Positions 24,633-33,497 of a stretch of DNA of 33,590 nucleotides are shown here, one piece after another. Every line of letters begins with the position of its first letter. Positions within the stretch are counted from its first letter, which is position 1. The notes beneath the pieces are model-generated. The model was not told the DNA's origin. It saw only the letters and a program-made list of their open reading frames with translations, and searched no databases. The stretch is from Alphaproteobacteria bacterium (GTDB lineage Bacteria > Pseudomonadota > Alphaproteobacteria > Micavibrionales > Micavibrionaceae): contig NVUR01000029.1 in NCBI GenBank assembly GCA_002401965.1, positions 1-33,590 on the forward strand. The letters are read 5' to 3'. A program made the position numbers and the translations under genes.

Positions 24633-26132
24633 TCAAGATGCCAGAGCGGCCTCTATATTACGAACAGTGTCATCAGATATATGCAAGCCAAGCTTCGAAC
24701 GCCGCCACACGATATCCTCCGCCGTCGCTGCCCATTCATATTGAACCAGATAATCAATTTCTGCCTTAAAGACCTGATCGCCATAATGCATTCCCAAGTC
24801 ATCCAGCGACTCCGCGCTATGCAGAAAATAATCCATCCGCGCCCCGTAAGAACGAACATAGCGTTGCAATAATTCAACAGGCAACCACGGATATTGCTGT
24901 CGTTGTAATTGCGTATAAGCCTCAAGACTATGCCCGCCAAAATCACCACCGGTTAAAGGCTCTCCCGCACTCCACCCTTCAACAACGCGCCCTGACAAGC
25001 GCATCAACTGATTAACAACAGCCTCGCTCAAGGCACGATAGGTGGTTAGCTTACCGCCAAATACAGATAAAAACGGCGGATCATAGCGGCTATGGTGATA
25101 AATACGATAACCACGTGATATCTCGCTGGAGTTTTCTTCACCATCATCCAGCAAGGGGCGCACACCACTGAACGTGAAAATAACGTCAGAAGGCAATACA
25201 GTCTTGGAAAACGCACAATTCACCGCTTCGCACAAATAGGCCATCTCCACATCAGAGATTCTGGCATCACGTGGATTACCCTCAAATTCCTCTTCCGTCG
25301 TCCCCACCAGCGTGTATTTACCCTGATACGGCGTAACAAACACAATACGTTTATCCGGTTGCTGTAACACATAGGCGTGATCGCCCTCATATTGGCGCGG
25401 CAAAATAATATGACTACCCTTTACAAGGCGAACCATCGGCAAATCAGGGTCACGATGCCCAATCCCGACACCCTCCAAAAACTTACCAACCCACGGCCCT
25501 GTTGCATTCACAACCATAGATGCACTAACATCCAGCGTCTCGTCAGACATCGTATCACGCAACGTAACGCGCCAACGCCCGTCACAGACCTTCAAACTCT
25601 CACACCGCGTATAGGTTAACACCTTGGCATTACGCGCGGCGGCGTCCACCGCATTCAAAATCACCAAACGCGTATCATCCACATAGCAATCCGAATACAC
25701 AATCCCGTCCAGCATATCATCCAGCAAAGGCTTGCCAAACGCATGATCAGCAAGCTGCACAACACGCGAATTCGGCAGAGATTTCTTACCGCCGATATGG
25801 TCATAAAGCCACAGTCCCAAACGTATAAGCCATTGCGGACGCTGTTCATCATCTTGCAAAAACACGCATTCAAGCGAAGAGATAAGATGCGGCACGTTTT
25901 GCAACAGCACCTCGCGCTCTTTCAAGGCCTCGCGCACCATGCCAAACTCACGATGTTCCAAATAACGTAAACCGCCATGGATCAACTTCGAACTGGCCGA
26001 AGATGTTGCCCCGCCCAGATCCTCTGCCTCAACCAAAAGCACAGATAAACCGCGACCAGCAGCATCCCGCGCGATGCCTGCGCCGTTAATTCCACCACCA
26101 ATTACACATAAGTCATAATGAAGATCATCCAT
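24633..26132 (-). CDS. glpD: aerobic glycerol-3-phosphate dehydrogenase, 499 aa
   Basis: Membrane-associated flavoenzyme that oxidises glycerol 3-phosphate to dihydroxyacetone phosphate and feeds electrons to quinone. The FAD-binding Rossmann motif DLCVIGGGINGAGIARD is at residues 7-23 and SSKLIHGGLRYLEH follows. Later come MVVNATGPWVGKFL, GGKLTTYR and the C-terminal domain with YEWAATAEDIVWRRSKLGL. I choose the ATG at 26132 (MDDLHYDLCVIGGG), which matches the usual short N-terminus; a TTG at 26153 in frame has no ribosome site. First gene of a glpD-glpK pair; glpF and a GlpR-type repressor are not in the window. Confidence 0.96.
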   Translation of the reverse strand: MDDLHYDLCVIGGGINGAGIARDAAGRGLSVLLVEAEDLGGATSSASSKLIHGGLRYLEHREFGMVREALKEREVLLQNVPHLISSLECVFLQDDEQRPQWLIRLGLWLYDHIGGKKSLPNSRVVQLADHAFGKPLLDDMLDGIVYSDCYVDDTRLVILNAVDAAARNAKVLTYTRCESLKVCDGRWRVTLRDTMSDETLDVSASMVVNATGPWVGKFLEGVGIGHRDPDLPMVRLVKGSHIILPRQYEGDHAYVLQQPDKRIVFVTPYQGKYTLVGTTEEEFEGNPRDARISDVEMAYLCEAVNCAFSKTVLPSDVIFTFSGVRPLLDDGEENSSEISRGYRIYHHSRYDPPFLSVFGGKLTTYRALSEAVVNQLMRLSGRVVEGWSAGEPLTGGDFGGHSLEAYTQLQRQQYPWLPVELLQRYVRSYGARMDYFLHSAESLDDLGMHYGDQVFKAEIDYLVQYEWAATAEDIVWRRSKLGLHISDDTVRNIEAALAS

Positions 26133-26286
26133 ATCCAGCTCAGGATACAGCAAGAGCCATCATATGGAAAGGCTGAGTTTTCCACATCATGTAAATAACT
26201 TTATCAATACAATAAGTCTTTGACACACAATGGTATTTAGATAACACTCCACAGAGTAATACACATGTATTCCTTCAGGTTCTCTG

Positions 26287-28398
26287 ATGCATATACGAAA
26301 TTGGACATACAAACCTTCCCTCCTCGCAGCCACCCTGCTTTGCGCGGCTTTTGTTGCTGGAAAAACAGCACATGCCGCCCCTTCACAAAAACACAGCCCC
26401 GCCCTCACCGGATTTTTAGGGTTAAACACAATCCCCAGTGCCCGCATGGATGAGGTTGGCACCGTGCGCATGGGCGTTTCAACCCTCGACCCTTACCTGC
26501 ACGGCTATATCGGCATACAAATCGCCGAACCCCTCCACATCAACATCAGGCAAACAGCAGAAGTTTCAAACCTCACGGAAAACCCGAAAAGCCTGTATCC
26601 CGGCGTTGATTTGAAATTACGCCTCGTAAAAGAAAACGCCACGCACCCCGAAATATCGCTCGGCCTGCAATCTGCCTTCGGACACAAAAGAATGGCGGGC
26701 GAATACATCGCGCTGTCCAAGCGTTACAACAACTTTGACTTCACCGCAGGGCTTGGCTGGGGACGATTTGGCAGCGCAGGACATTTCAACAACCCCTTCA
26801 AAGTTCTCGGCAGCCATTTCGAACATAACAGAAACCCAGACAGCGACACGCCAAACACACCAAGCGACTGGTTTACCGGCGATAAAATCGGCCTGTTTGC
26901 GGGCGTAGAATATTTTTTGCCCTATGACGGCCTCTCTCTAAAACTTGATTACGGCGCAGATCGCTATAGCGCAGAGAAAAACAGTTTTGACTATAAAGCC
27001 CCCGCCCCGTGGGGCATCGGGCTGGCCTATACGCCGAATGATTGGCTCAGCGCCAGTATCGGCATGCAAGGCACAGATAAGGTGATGGGCCGCATTTCCC
27101 TGCAATCCATCCCGTCCAAATGGCCCTTCACGCACAAAACATACTCCAAACCGAAGCCTTTCTATAAACAACGCGGCGCACGCCTGAATATCGCCGGTAT
27201 GAAAAATGCGGCGGCAAATGATAATATCATCCTCACTGACATCACCAGCAAAGGGCAAAGTATTTTCGCCACACTCGACATATCTGCCCACACGCCTGCG
27301 CCGCAACAAATCGGACGCGCCGTACGTCACATCGCCGAACATAGCGGACAAGATATAGAGGCGATAACCATCACCCCACGACACGTACACCTCATGGGAA
27401 CCCCGATTAAAATCATGAGATCCGATGTTGAAAACTATCTGAAGAACAATTTATCCAGTCCACAGGAAATTTGGAAAAACACCGAGTTTGTAGTTAGTAC
27501 AGATGAGGATAAAAGGCATAACCCCTTCTTATCCATACGCGGAACAAACAATAAAACTACATTGACGCTGGCACTGGAAAATCAAATCAGCCTCTCGGAA
27601 GAAGAAAGCGGAATCCTCTATCGCAGCTCAGCATTTATCAATGCGCAATCAACACCATTTCTCGGATTTTTAACAGGTACATCCCTTCGCATTAACTTAG
27701 GCAACAACCTAAATGATCGCACCTACATCAACAAAACCCAACCAACCGAGCTTACAAAATCCTACGCACAAGAACGCATCAGCCTTGAAAACGCTTACGT
27801 TGGATACGCCCACAGCTTCACCCCCGCCTTACACGTCATGGCAAGCGCAGGTTATCTGGAGGAAGGATATGCCGGACTGGGCGGTGAAATCCTGTACCGC
27901 CCCTTCTCCTCACGCTTTGCATTCGGCGCCGAAATCTGGAATGTCACCCCGCGCCAAGCAAACACACTCCTCAATATGGGGCTATATGCAGGACAAAACA
28001 GCATCACCGGACACCTCAACGGATGGTACGATTTACCGCATCATGACATGACCATTCACGCACGCGCAGGGCGTTTTATCGCAGGTGATGTTGGCGGATC
28101 ATTAGGGCTGGAGAAAACATTCAAAAACGGCGCAAAACTAACTGGTTTGGTCTCAATCAGCAACTACAGTGACACCGATATTTACGGCGGAACCACCCAT
28201 GCCTACCACAGCTTAAAGCTAAGCCTTCCTCTGGGCAGTATTCCCTATATCCCCACGGGCAGCGAAGTGCGTACAAAGATCGAACCATTTGATCGCGTCA
28301 CCGCACAAAGCATAAACCCACCACGACGCCTTTTCGAGATGACTGAGAACTTCACACTCGACCATATGGCAAAGCACTGGACGAACATTCTGGACTAA
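26287..28398 (+). CDS. YjbH/GfcD-type outer-membrane exopolysaccharide protein, 703 aa
   Basis: Resembles the YjbH family, large outer-membrane beta-barrel proteins linked to capsule and exopolysaccharide export. There is a Sec signal peptide with a likely cut after residue 30 (AHA). The mature start ALTGFLGLNTIPSARM and LGLQSAFGHKRMAGEYIALS are typical of the family. Aromatic-rich barrel strands continue to the end (YAHSFTPALHVMASAGYLEE, GLGGEILYRPFSSRFAFGAE). The length of about 700 matches YjbH. In enterobacteria it is encoded with YjbE, YjbF and YjbG; none is present here, so it is an orphan. It is divergent from glpD. A hairpin terminator follows at 28444. Confidence 0.82.
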   Translation: MHIRNWTYKPSLLAATLLCAAFVAGKTAHAAPSQKHSPALTGFLGLNTIPSARMDEVGTVRMGVSTLDPYLHGYIGIQIAEPLHINIRQTAEVSNLTENPKSLYPGVDLKLRLVKENATHPEISLGLQSAFGHKRMAGEYIALSKRYNNFDFTAGLGWGRFGSAGHFNNPFKVLGSHFEHNRNPDSDTPNTPSDWFTGDKIGLFAGVEYFLPYDGLSLKLDYGADRYSAEKNSFDYKAPAPWGIGLAYTPNDWLSASIGMQGTDKVMGRISLQSIPSKWPFTHKTYSKPKPFYKQRGARLNIAGMKNAAANDNIILTDITSKGQSIFATLDISAHTPAPQQIGRAVRHIAEHSGQDIEAITITPRHVHLMGTPIKIMRSDVENYLKNNLSSPQEIWKNTEFVVSTDEDKRHNPFLSIRGTNNKTTLTLALENQISLSEEESGILYRSSAFINAQSTPFLGFLTGTSLRINLGNNLNDRTYINKTQPTELTKSYAQERISLENAYVGYAHSFTPALHVMASAGYLEEGYAGLGGEILYRPFSSRFAFGAEIWNVTPRQANTLLNMGLYAGQNSITGHLNGWYDLPHHDMTIHARAGRFIAGDVGGSLGLEKTFKNGAKLTGLVSISNYSDTDIYGGTTHAYHSLKLSLPLGSIPYIPTGSEVRTKIEPFDRVTAQSINPPRRLFEMTENFTLDHMAKHWTNILD

Positions 28399-28704
28399 GC
28401 GCCGGAGCAACAATAGAATCAAATTGCACCACGCAAAAAAATACCGCCCGAAGGCGGCTGTTAGTTTTATAAATTTTTTACTCAAAAGTTACACAAGGAT
28501 TTTGGGATTTATGTGTAACCCATTAATAACGACCTTTACTCTTTTTATATTATTCAATGCGTATCGTTATCTTTATTTAAAACTACATTTTACAAATAAT
28601 TCTTACCAAAAAAGGATATAAAACTGTTATTTTGCTTACTTTTTTTATTCATACACCTTACATTATCTATAATACATACATTTTTATGTAAATACAAATA
28701 AATT
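28399..28704. other. 306-bp AT-rich gap with one terminator
   Basis: Contains the hairpin terminator (28444-28470), then a very AT-rich stretch to 28704 with many T-runs. One 36-codon plus-strand frame (28511-28621) is present, but its composition looks like chance. The minus-strand T-rich side may help end transcription from rluD. Confidence 0.55.
28444..28470 (+). terminator. terminator after the YjbH-like gene
   Basis: CCGCC (28444-28448) and GGCGG (28453-28457) form a tight hairpin with a CGAA tetraloop, followed by a T-rich stretch (CTGTTAGTTTTAT). An A-run precedes the stem, so it could act in both directions. Confidence 0.7.
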
Positions 28705-29685
28705 TTATTTTCTAAACTGTTTTAATGCGTTAGCTATATATTCTGGTGCTGCACATTCAAATTCCATTTGCTTTTCTGACGTGGGATGAATAAAGGATAT
28801 ATGCCGTGCGAACAACATTTGATGCGACAATTTAACCATTTCTTTAATAAATTCATTATCATAGCCAGCCTTTTTCATTTTTGCAATTAAGCCAGTTTGT
28901 TGCGGCCCATACAAAGGATCCCCAATCAACGGATGACCTATCGCCTCCATATGCACACGGATCTGATGGGTGCGCCCCGTCTCCAACTTACATTCAACCA
29001 ACGCGCAGGCCTCTCCATAATTCTCAACCACCTTATAATGCGTACGGGCATCACGCGGGGTATTGCTCATCACACTCATCTTTAAACGATGATGACGATG
29101 ACGACCTATCTCTCTGCTAACCACCCCCTTTATCGGCATAGGAACCCCAAGCACAAGCGCATGATAAATACGGCTTAAGGTGCGATCTGCAAATTGTGCG
29201 GACAAATATTGATGTGCATGGTCATTCTTAGCAACCATGATTAAGCCACTGGTATTCTTATCTAAACGATGGACAATACCCGGACGAATAACACCACCAA
29301 TACCCGACAAACTATCACCACAATGATGCAACAACGCGTTCACCAAAGTCCCGCTCCAATTCCCTGCTCCAGGGTGAACAACCATGCCTACGGCTTTATT
29401 AATCACCAACAAATCATCATCTTCATAAACAATATCCAATGGGATATCTTCTGCCTCAGGCTCTCCCATTTCAGGCTCTGGCACGCAGACACTAAAAATA
29501 TCACCCTCACCAACCCGTGTTGATGCAGATTTCAGCACCACATCATTCAAGGTAACATGACCATCCACAATCAGCTTTTGCAGCCTAGAACGCGATAATT
29601 CATCATAAACTGCGCTTAAAAACTTATCTGCGCGCAAATTGATATGCTGCTCTTCCGCAACAAATGTTAATCTATTTTCTTCCAT
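28705..29685 (-). CDS. rluD: 23S rRNA pseudouridine synthase, RluD type, 326 aa
   Basis: Converts uridines in the 23S rRNA helix 69 region to pseudouridine. An N-terminal S4 RNA-binding domain (about 17-65: LRADKFLSAVYDELSRSRLQ) precedes the RluA-type catalytic domain with the nucleophile Asp142 in IVHRLDKNTSGL. RTHQIRVHMEAIGHPLIGDP lies near 245-265. The length equals E. coli RluD. It could also be an RluC-like relative, but S4 plus this length favours RluD. The secreted-protein gene lies 33 bp upstream on the same strand. Confidence 0.92.
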   Translation of the reverse strand: MEENRLTFVAEEQHINLRADKFLSAVYDELSRSRLQKLIVDGHVTLNDVVLKSASTRVGEGDIFSVCVPEPEMGEPEAEDIPLDIVYEDDDLLVINKAVGMVVHPGAGNWSGTLVNALLHHCGDSLSGIGGVIRPGIVHRLDKNTSGLIMVAKNDHAHQYLSAQFADRTLSRIYHALVLGVPMPIKGVVSREIGRHRHHRLKMSVMSNTPRDARTHYKVVENYGEACALVECKLETGRTHQIRVHMEAIGHPLIGDPLYGPQQTGLIAKMKKAGYDNEFIKEMVKLSHQMLFARHISFIHPTSEKQMEFECAAPEYIANALKQFRK

Positions 29686-29718
29686 TATCCTAATAACCTA
29701 CTGTTTTTAAATTTAAAT

Positions 29719-31323
29719 TCATCTTTTACACGGGTCAGTGTACGTATCAGGCGTATCGCCAATCAACACCCACCCATCCCGCGTTACCTTATTATGACCA
29801 ATATCATTTATAGCCGATTCTTGCGGCTCTGCAACCTGCTGATGGTCTGCATTATTGGATGAATGACCTTCCTGCGCCTTCAATTTATTCCTCAGCATCT
29901 CCAACCCTTCTTTGGTCTTATCCGATAGCTCTACATCAGGAAGGTTAACATATCCCTTCTCCTTTAAGGGAGGATTAACATCTGACGCCTTCGCAACCTT
30001 ATCCGCCTTATCTTTAACGCGCACATGTGCATACCCCACCATAACGCGCCCGCCATCGCCCCCCTCTATCATTTGGGACAATGACACACCCTGCCCGTAA
30101 TAATATGCATCCCCTGACAGCGTAATACCGCGTGGAGAAAGGGTTAACAAATGTGCATAATCCATATTTTCAGGAATTATTCTATCTTCAAACGGCAAAG
30201 TGCCAGCTTCCTCCACTCCCGTTCCCTTACGCATAGAAACCCTTGAGCGCGCCATCATCATTAAATTTATCAGCCCACCTTTATTCACATACATCCCTTG
30301 CGCGGCATAATCATGGTGCCCTGTTTCTCCGTGATAATATCGCTGCCACATCGTCTGCCCATTATTCCCATCCAACAGCATAACCCAACTTCCCATAGGA
30401 TTAGAATCGGCTGGAAGGACATCACCAAATACAAGGACATAACGGTCACGGTACCCAGACGAAACTTTAATTTTGGCCGATAATCCCCTGCCATACTCTT
30501 TTTGCCATGCCAAAGATAAATCCGCATTCAGGCGCAAAACCCACGCAATTTGCTTTCCGATATTATTTTCGAAATATCCCGTAGCGATATATCCAGTTTT
30601 TCCGTCCTCGAATTTCGACACAGACAGACCCAATATTTCACTATCCATTCCCAAAAGATATCCGCGACTAAACTTATCGTTTCCATTTTTATCCAACAGA
30701 TAAACAAAAGCACTTTTGCGTAATGCCCCATTTTTACCTTCGCCAATTACAGACTCCGCACGAACAGAAACGCTCCAACCTTGCCCATCGACAGAAGGAA
30801 CAATATCAGTCGCGAACAAATCAAAGCCCTTATCCTTAATTGTCTTTTGCGATCTCAAAACAAAATCCTTATCAAAAAAGCCAATCCAAACCGCAGAACG
30901 TCCCTGTGATTTACGCCTATTAACCATAACAAGATAACCATCACCATGGCGCAACATTTTAACAACCCCGTGCAGACCATTAATCTGATGATGCCCCTCC
31001 CTTAAAACCCGACCGCGGTGATCCAAATGAACAAACACCAGAGAAGGCGCAGCCCCCGCGCGACGCATAACCTCCCCGACTGCCACAACACCCTTCCCAA
31101 CATTAACAACAGACACAAACACTTCATCGCGCTGATCCTTACCATAAGCACTGTCCCAAACCGTATAAGACCCAGGGTCAGGATGGTGCAATTTTGTTAT
31201 CATCTCATATGGGGCTTCACATTGCTGTGCCTGACTTGTTTGCGGCATTGCAATTGCTATACTCAAAAATAAAAGCGCATAAAAAGGATTTGAAATAAAA
31301 AAATTATTGAGCATCATCGCCAT
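29719..31323 (-). CDS. secreted beta-propeller-like protein, 534 aa
   Basis: I do not recognise a named family. A Sec signal peptide is clear (hydrophobic core FYALLFLSIAIAM, likely cut after SQA at residue 32). The mature part has repeated four-strand units in which a Trp or Tyr strand precedes a Gly-rich turn, for example IGFFDKDFVLRSQK, AFVYLLDKNGNDKFSRGY, WVLRLNADLSLAWQKEYG and WVMLLDGNNGQTMWQRYYHG. These resemble blades of a PQQ- or WD-like propeller. The last 100 residues are Lys/Glu/Gln-rich and probably disordered. I take the ATG at 31323; the open frame upstream runs into the divergent glycosyltransferase. It lies just before rluD and may be co-transcribed with it. Confidence 0.75.
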   Translation of the reverse strand: MAMMLNNFFISNPFYALLFLSIAIAMPQTSQAQQCEAPYEMITKLHHPDPGSYTVWDSAYGKDQRDEVFVSVVNVGKGVVAVGEVMRRAGAAPSLVFVHLDHRGRVLREGHHQINGLHGVVKMLRHGDGYLVMVNRRKSQGRSAVWIGFFDKDFVLRSQKTIKDKGFDLFATDIVPSVDGQGWSVSVRAESVIGEGKNGALRKSAFVYLLDKNGNDKFSRGYLLGMDSEILGLSVSKFEDGKTGYIATGYFENNIGKQIAWVLRLNADLSLAWQKEYGRGLSAKIKVSSGYRDRYVLVFGDVLPADSNPMGSWVMLLDGNNGQTMWQRYYHGETGHHDYAAQGMYVNKGGLINLMMMARSRVSMRKGTGVEEAGTLPFEDRIIPENMDYAHLLTLSPRGITLSGDAYYYGQGVSLSQMIEGGDGGRVMVGYAHVRVKDKADKVAKASDVNPPLKEKGYVNLPDVELSDKTKEGLEMLRNKLKAQEGHSSNNADHQQVAEPQESAINDIGHNKVTRDGWVLIGDTPDTYTDPCKR

Positions 31324-31398
31324 CACGTTTAGAATAAAGTATGTTGTTAGCGGAGATATCCACCGACTTACCCACAAGTGTAGAGCCGAATAAGTAAA

Positions 31399-32445
31399 AT
31401 GTCTATGAGAGTTCTTATTATCAGTGATGCATGGCACCCACAGCTTAACGGTGTTGTCCGCACATATGAACACCTAAGTCACGAGCTATCAACCGCGGGG
31501 CATCACGTCGAAGTCATTGGCCCTGCTGACTTTGCCGCCAGTGTACCTATGCCATTTTATCCAGAAATAAAGCTGGTTATTCGCCCCTTCAGGCGTTTAA
31601 GACGATTGATAAAAGACTTTAAACCCGACAAAGTTCACATCGCAACCGAAGGGCCATTAGGCTGGGCAGCGCGTAAATACTGCATAAAAAACGATATCAA
31701 ATTTACCAGCTGTTATCACACACAATTCCCTGATTATGTTGCCAAGCGTTTTGCGTGGCTTATCCCGCCGCTCTATAATATTGTTCATCGCATCGGCATT
31801 CGCATTGTCCGCCATTTTCACGCACCCTCAAGCACCCTCATGGTTGCCACAAAAAGCCTGGAAACACAGTTGCTGGAGTGGGATTTCAAGACCAAAATAA
31901 AACCCCTTTCACGCGGCGTAGAAACCTCTATTTTCCACCCTAACAAAAGCCCCGCCGAGGAAAATATGCTGGCTGACCTGAAATCTCCTATTGCGCTTTA
32001 TGTCGGGCGGATCGCGATTGAAAAAAACCTTGAAGATTTTCTGGATATGGAATGGAGCGGCAGCAAAATTATGGTTGGCGATGGCCCAACGCGCAGCGCA
32101 CTGGAAAAACGATATCCCGATGCCATTTTTGTCGGCAAAAAAACCCGCGAAGAACTGGCCAGCTATTACCGTGCCTCCGATATCTTTGTCTTTCCCTCAA
32201 GAACAGATACTTTCGGCATTGTATTGATTGAGGCCTTGGCCTGCGGACTTCCCGTCGCGGCCTATAACGTTATCGGCCCCAAAGACATCATCACCCATGA
32301 TTACCTCGGTGCACTAAGTGACACAAACCTTGCCGAAGCAACAAAGCGCGCCTTAACACAGGTTGATAAAGACAAGCGCGTACAGCACGCAAAAGATAAT
32401 TACAGCTGGAAAGCCGCAGGAAAGCAGTTTATTGATGCTTTATAA
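31399..32445 (+). CDS. GT4-family glycosyltransferase, 348 aa
   Basis: GT-B fold sugar transferase, probably acting on a membrane lipid acceptor at the cytosolic face. The N-terminal SDAWHPQLNGVVRTYEHL (9-26) is the acceptor-side glycine loop. The donor side has IALYVGRIAIEKNLEDFL (198-215), MVGDGPTRSALEKRYP and PSRTDTFGIVLIEALACGLP. The canonical EX7E motif reads Asp270-x7-Glu278. HPQLNGVVRT and TDTFG resemble alpha-glucosyl/mannosyl-diacylglycerol transferases (MgtA/SqdX-like), so a glycolipid product is likely but unproven. Divergent from the secreted propeller gene; Met3 is an alternative start. Confidence 0.88.
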   Translation: MSMRVLIISDAWHPQLNGVVRTYEHLSHELSTAGHHVEVIGPADFAASVPMPFYPEIKLVIRPFRRLRRLIKDFKPDKVHIATEGPLGWAARKYCIKNDIKFTSCYHTQFPDYVAKRFAWLIPPLYNIVHRIGIRIVRHFHAPSSTLMVATKSLETQLLEWDFKTKIKPLSRGVETSIFHPNKSPAEENMLADLKSPIALYVGRIAIEKNLEDFLDMEWSGSKIMVGDGPTRSALEKRYPDAIFVGKKTREELASYYRASDIFVFPSRTDTFGIVLIEALACGLPVAAYNVIGPKDIITHDYLGALSDTNLAEATKRALTQVDKDKRVQHAKDNYSWKAAGKQFIDAL

Positions 32446-32468
32446 TACGGGTAAGCACCAATAACCAT

Positions 32469-32498
32469 TTGCTTTTTAACCCTTATTTTTCCTACACT
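32469..32498 (+). promoter_or_regulatory. putative promoter of cpdR
   Basis: TTGCTT (32469-32474), an 18-bp spacer and TACACT (32493-32498), about 30 bp before the ATG. GGAG sits 6 nt before the start codon. Confidence 0.4.
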
Positions 32499-32527
32499 GA
32501 AACCAATTATGCAATAATGGAGATTAT

Positions 32528-32893
32528 ATGGCCAATATATTACTGGCAGAAGACGACAAATCTATGCTGAACTTTTTAGTTCTGGCATTGGAACGTGCCG
32601 ATCATAAAGTCACCGCAATGCAGAGCGGCATTGATGCCCTAAATGCCCTGAAAGAAGGCACTAAATTCGATCTCCTTTTAACCGATATTGTCATGCCTGG
32701 TCTGGACGGGATAGAGCTTGCTCAAAAAGCGAGCGATATATATCCGGACATAAAAATCATGTTCATCACCGGATTCGCCGCCATGGCCATGCGCAGCGAC
32801 AGTGATGAAACCCCAAACAATACCAAAACAATGTCAAAACCATTCCACCTCAATGATTTGGTTGAACAAGTTGAAAATATTTTGACGGATTAG
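32528..32893 (+). CDS. cpdR: CpdR-type single-domain response regulator, 121 aa
   Basis: Stand-alone receiver domain. It closely follows the alphaproteobacterial CpdR pattern: ILLAEDDKSMLNFLVLALE (acidic pair Asp9, Asp10), the phospho-acceptor Asp53 in LLLTDIVMPGLDG, IKIMFITGFAAMAM and the Lys in MSKPFHLNDLVEQVE. In Caulobacter, unphosphorylated CpdR directs the ClpXP protease to the cell pole to degrade regulators, with phosphate supplied by the CckA-ChpT relay. No kinase gene is in the window. An insertion-like stretch (SDSDETPNNTKT) precedes the SKPF motif, where the family is variable. A good GGAG ribosome site is present. Confidence 0.88.
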   Translation: MANILLAEDDKSMLNFLVLALERADHKVTAMQSGIDALNALKEGTKFDLLLTDIVMPGLDGIELAQKASDIYPDIKIMFITGFAAMAMRSDSDETPNNTKTMSKPFHLNDLVEQVENILTD

Positions 32894-32947
32894 CTATAAC
32901 AGGCTCTTGCCAGCGATTTTTGAAATCTCAGAATACGCAAGCAAAGC

Positions 32948-33400
32948 TCACCTATTGTTACTTCCCGATTTTCCGAAGGCAGGCTCACGTTCATGCCATA
33001 TATTATCTTCCATAATCTGCAAAACTTCGCGCGATACGTCATATTCCTTTATTGTAATTTTATACGTGCCATCAAACCAATATTTAAGGTTAAGGGCGTA
33101 AGTTTTTTCAACCCCCTCACCAAGATGTTCTGATATACGCCTTCTTAAACCAGTCGTCGATGAACCAACATACATAACAGATGAAACTTTATTAGGTTTT
33201 GAACAATTTCTTTTTGTTGATTTTTTATAGTTGGAAAAATCATCGAATGCCTTCTGCGTATCTCCTTCAACTTGCTCAATGATATAAATCGCATGTTTAA
33301 TACCATCCAATTCAGAAATATCATTCATTACAAACTCTTGAACAACCGTAGCTTTTTTGGCCTTCTGACAGTTATCTATCAATGTATCTATATAATTCAA
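32948..33400 (-). CDS. GIY-YIG domain protein, 150 aa
   Basis: Small nuclease-like protein of the GIY-YIG fold. The first strand is AIYIIE (the GIY position is altered), the second is VMYVGSSTTGLRRRISEHLG (the YIG motif reads YVG, with the conserved Arg/His helix). The C-terminal PAFGKSGSNNR carries the conserved asparagine. The glutamate of VLQIMEDNIW could be the metal ligand. I start at TTG (33400), preceded by AGGGA at 7 nt; ATG at 33328 (residue 25) is an alternative but would cut into the domain. It ends 55 bp from cpdR, convergently, and sits about 100 bp from an IS3-like end. The composition is AT-rich. A mobile origin is possible. Confidence 0.8.
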   Translation of the reverse strand: MNYIDTLIDNCQKAKKATVVQEFVMNDISELDGIKHAIYIIEQVEGDTQKAFDDFSNYKKSTKRNCSKPNKVSSVMYVGSSTTGLRRRISEHLGEGVEKTYALNLKYWFDGTYKITIKEYDVSREVLQIMEDNIWHEREPAFGKSGSNNR

Positions 33401-33497
33401 TTATCTATCCCTATTCATTTTCAAAGGTGTTTAACATAACCATTCTGATGGGCTATCCCCCCTATGGTAACATAGGCATATTCAGTATTCCAAGAGG

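Noticed and set aside
26938-27390. 150-codon frame antisense to the YjbH-like gene
   Set aside because: Shadow frame with low-complexity Gly/Arg/Cys content.
28511-28621. 36-codon frame in the gap after the YjbH-like gene
   Set aside because: Composition follows the surrounding AT-rich DNA, and the nearest ribosome-like site is 12 nt away; likely chance.
31324-31473. N-terminal extension of the secreted propeller protein
   Set aside because: It overlaps the divergent glycosyltransferase start, and the signal peptide is placed correctly from the ATG at 31323.
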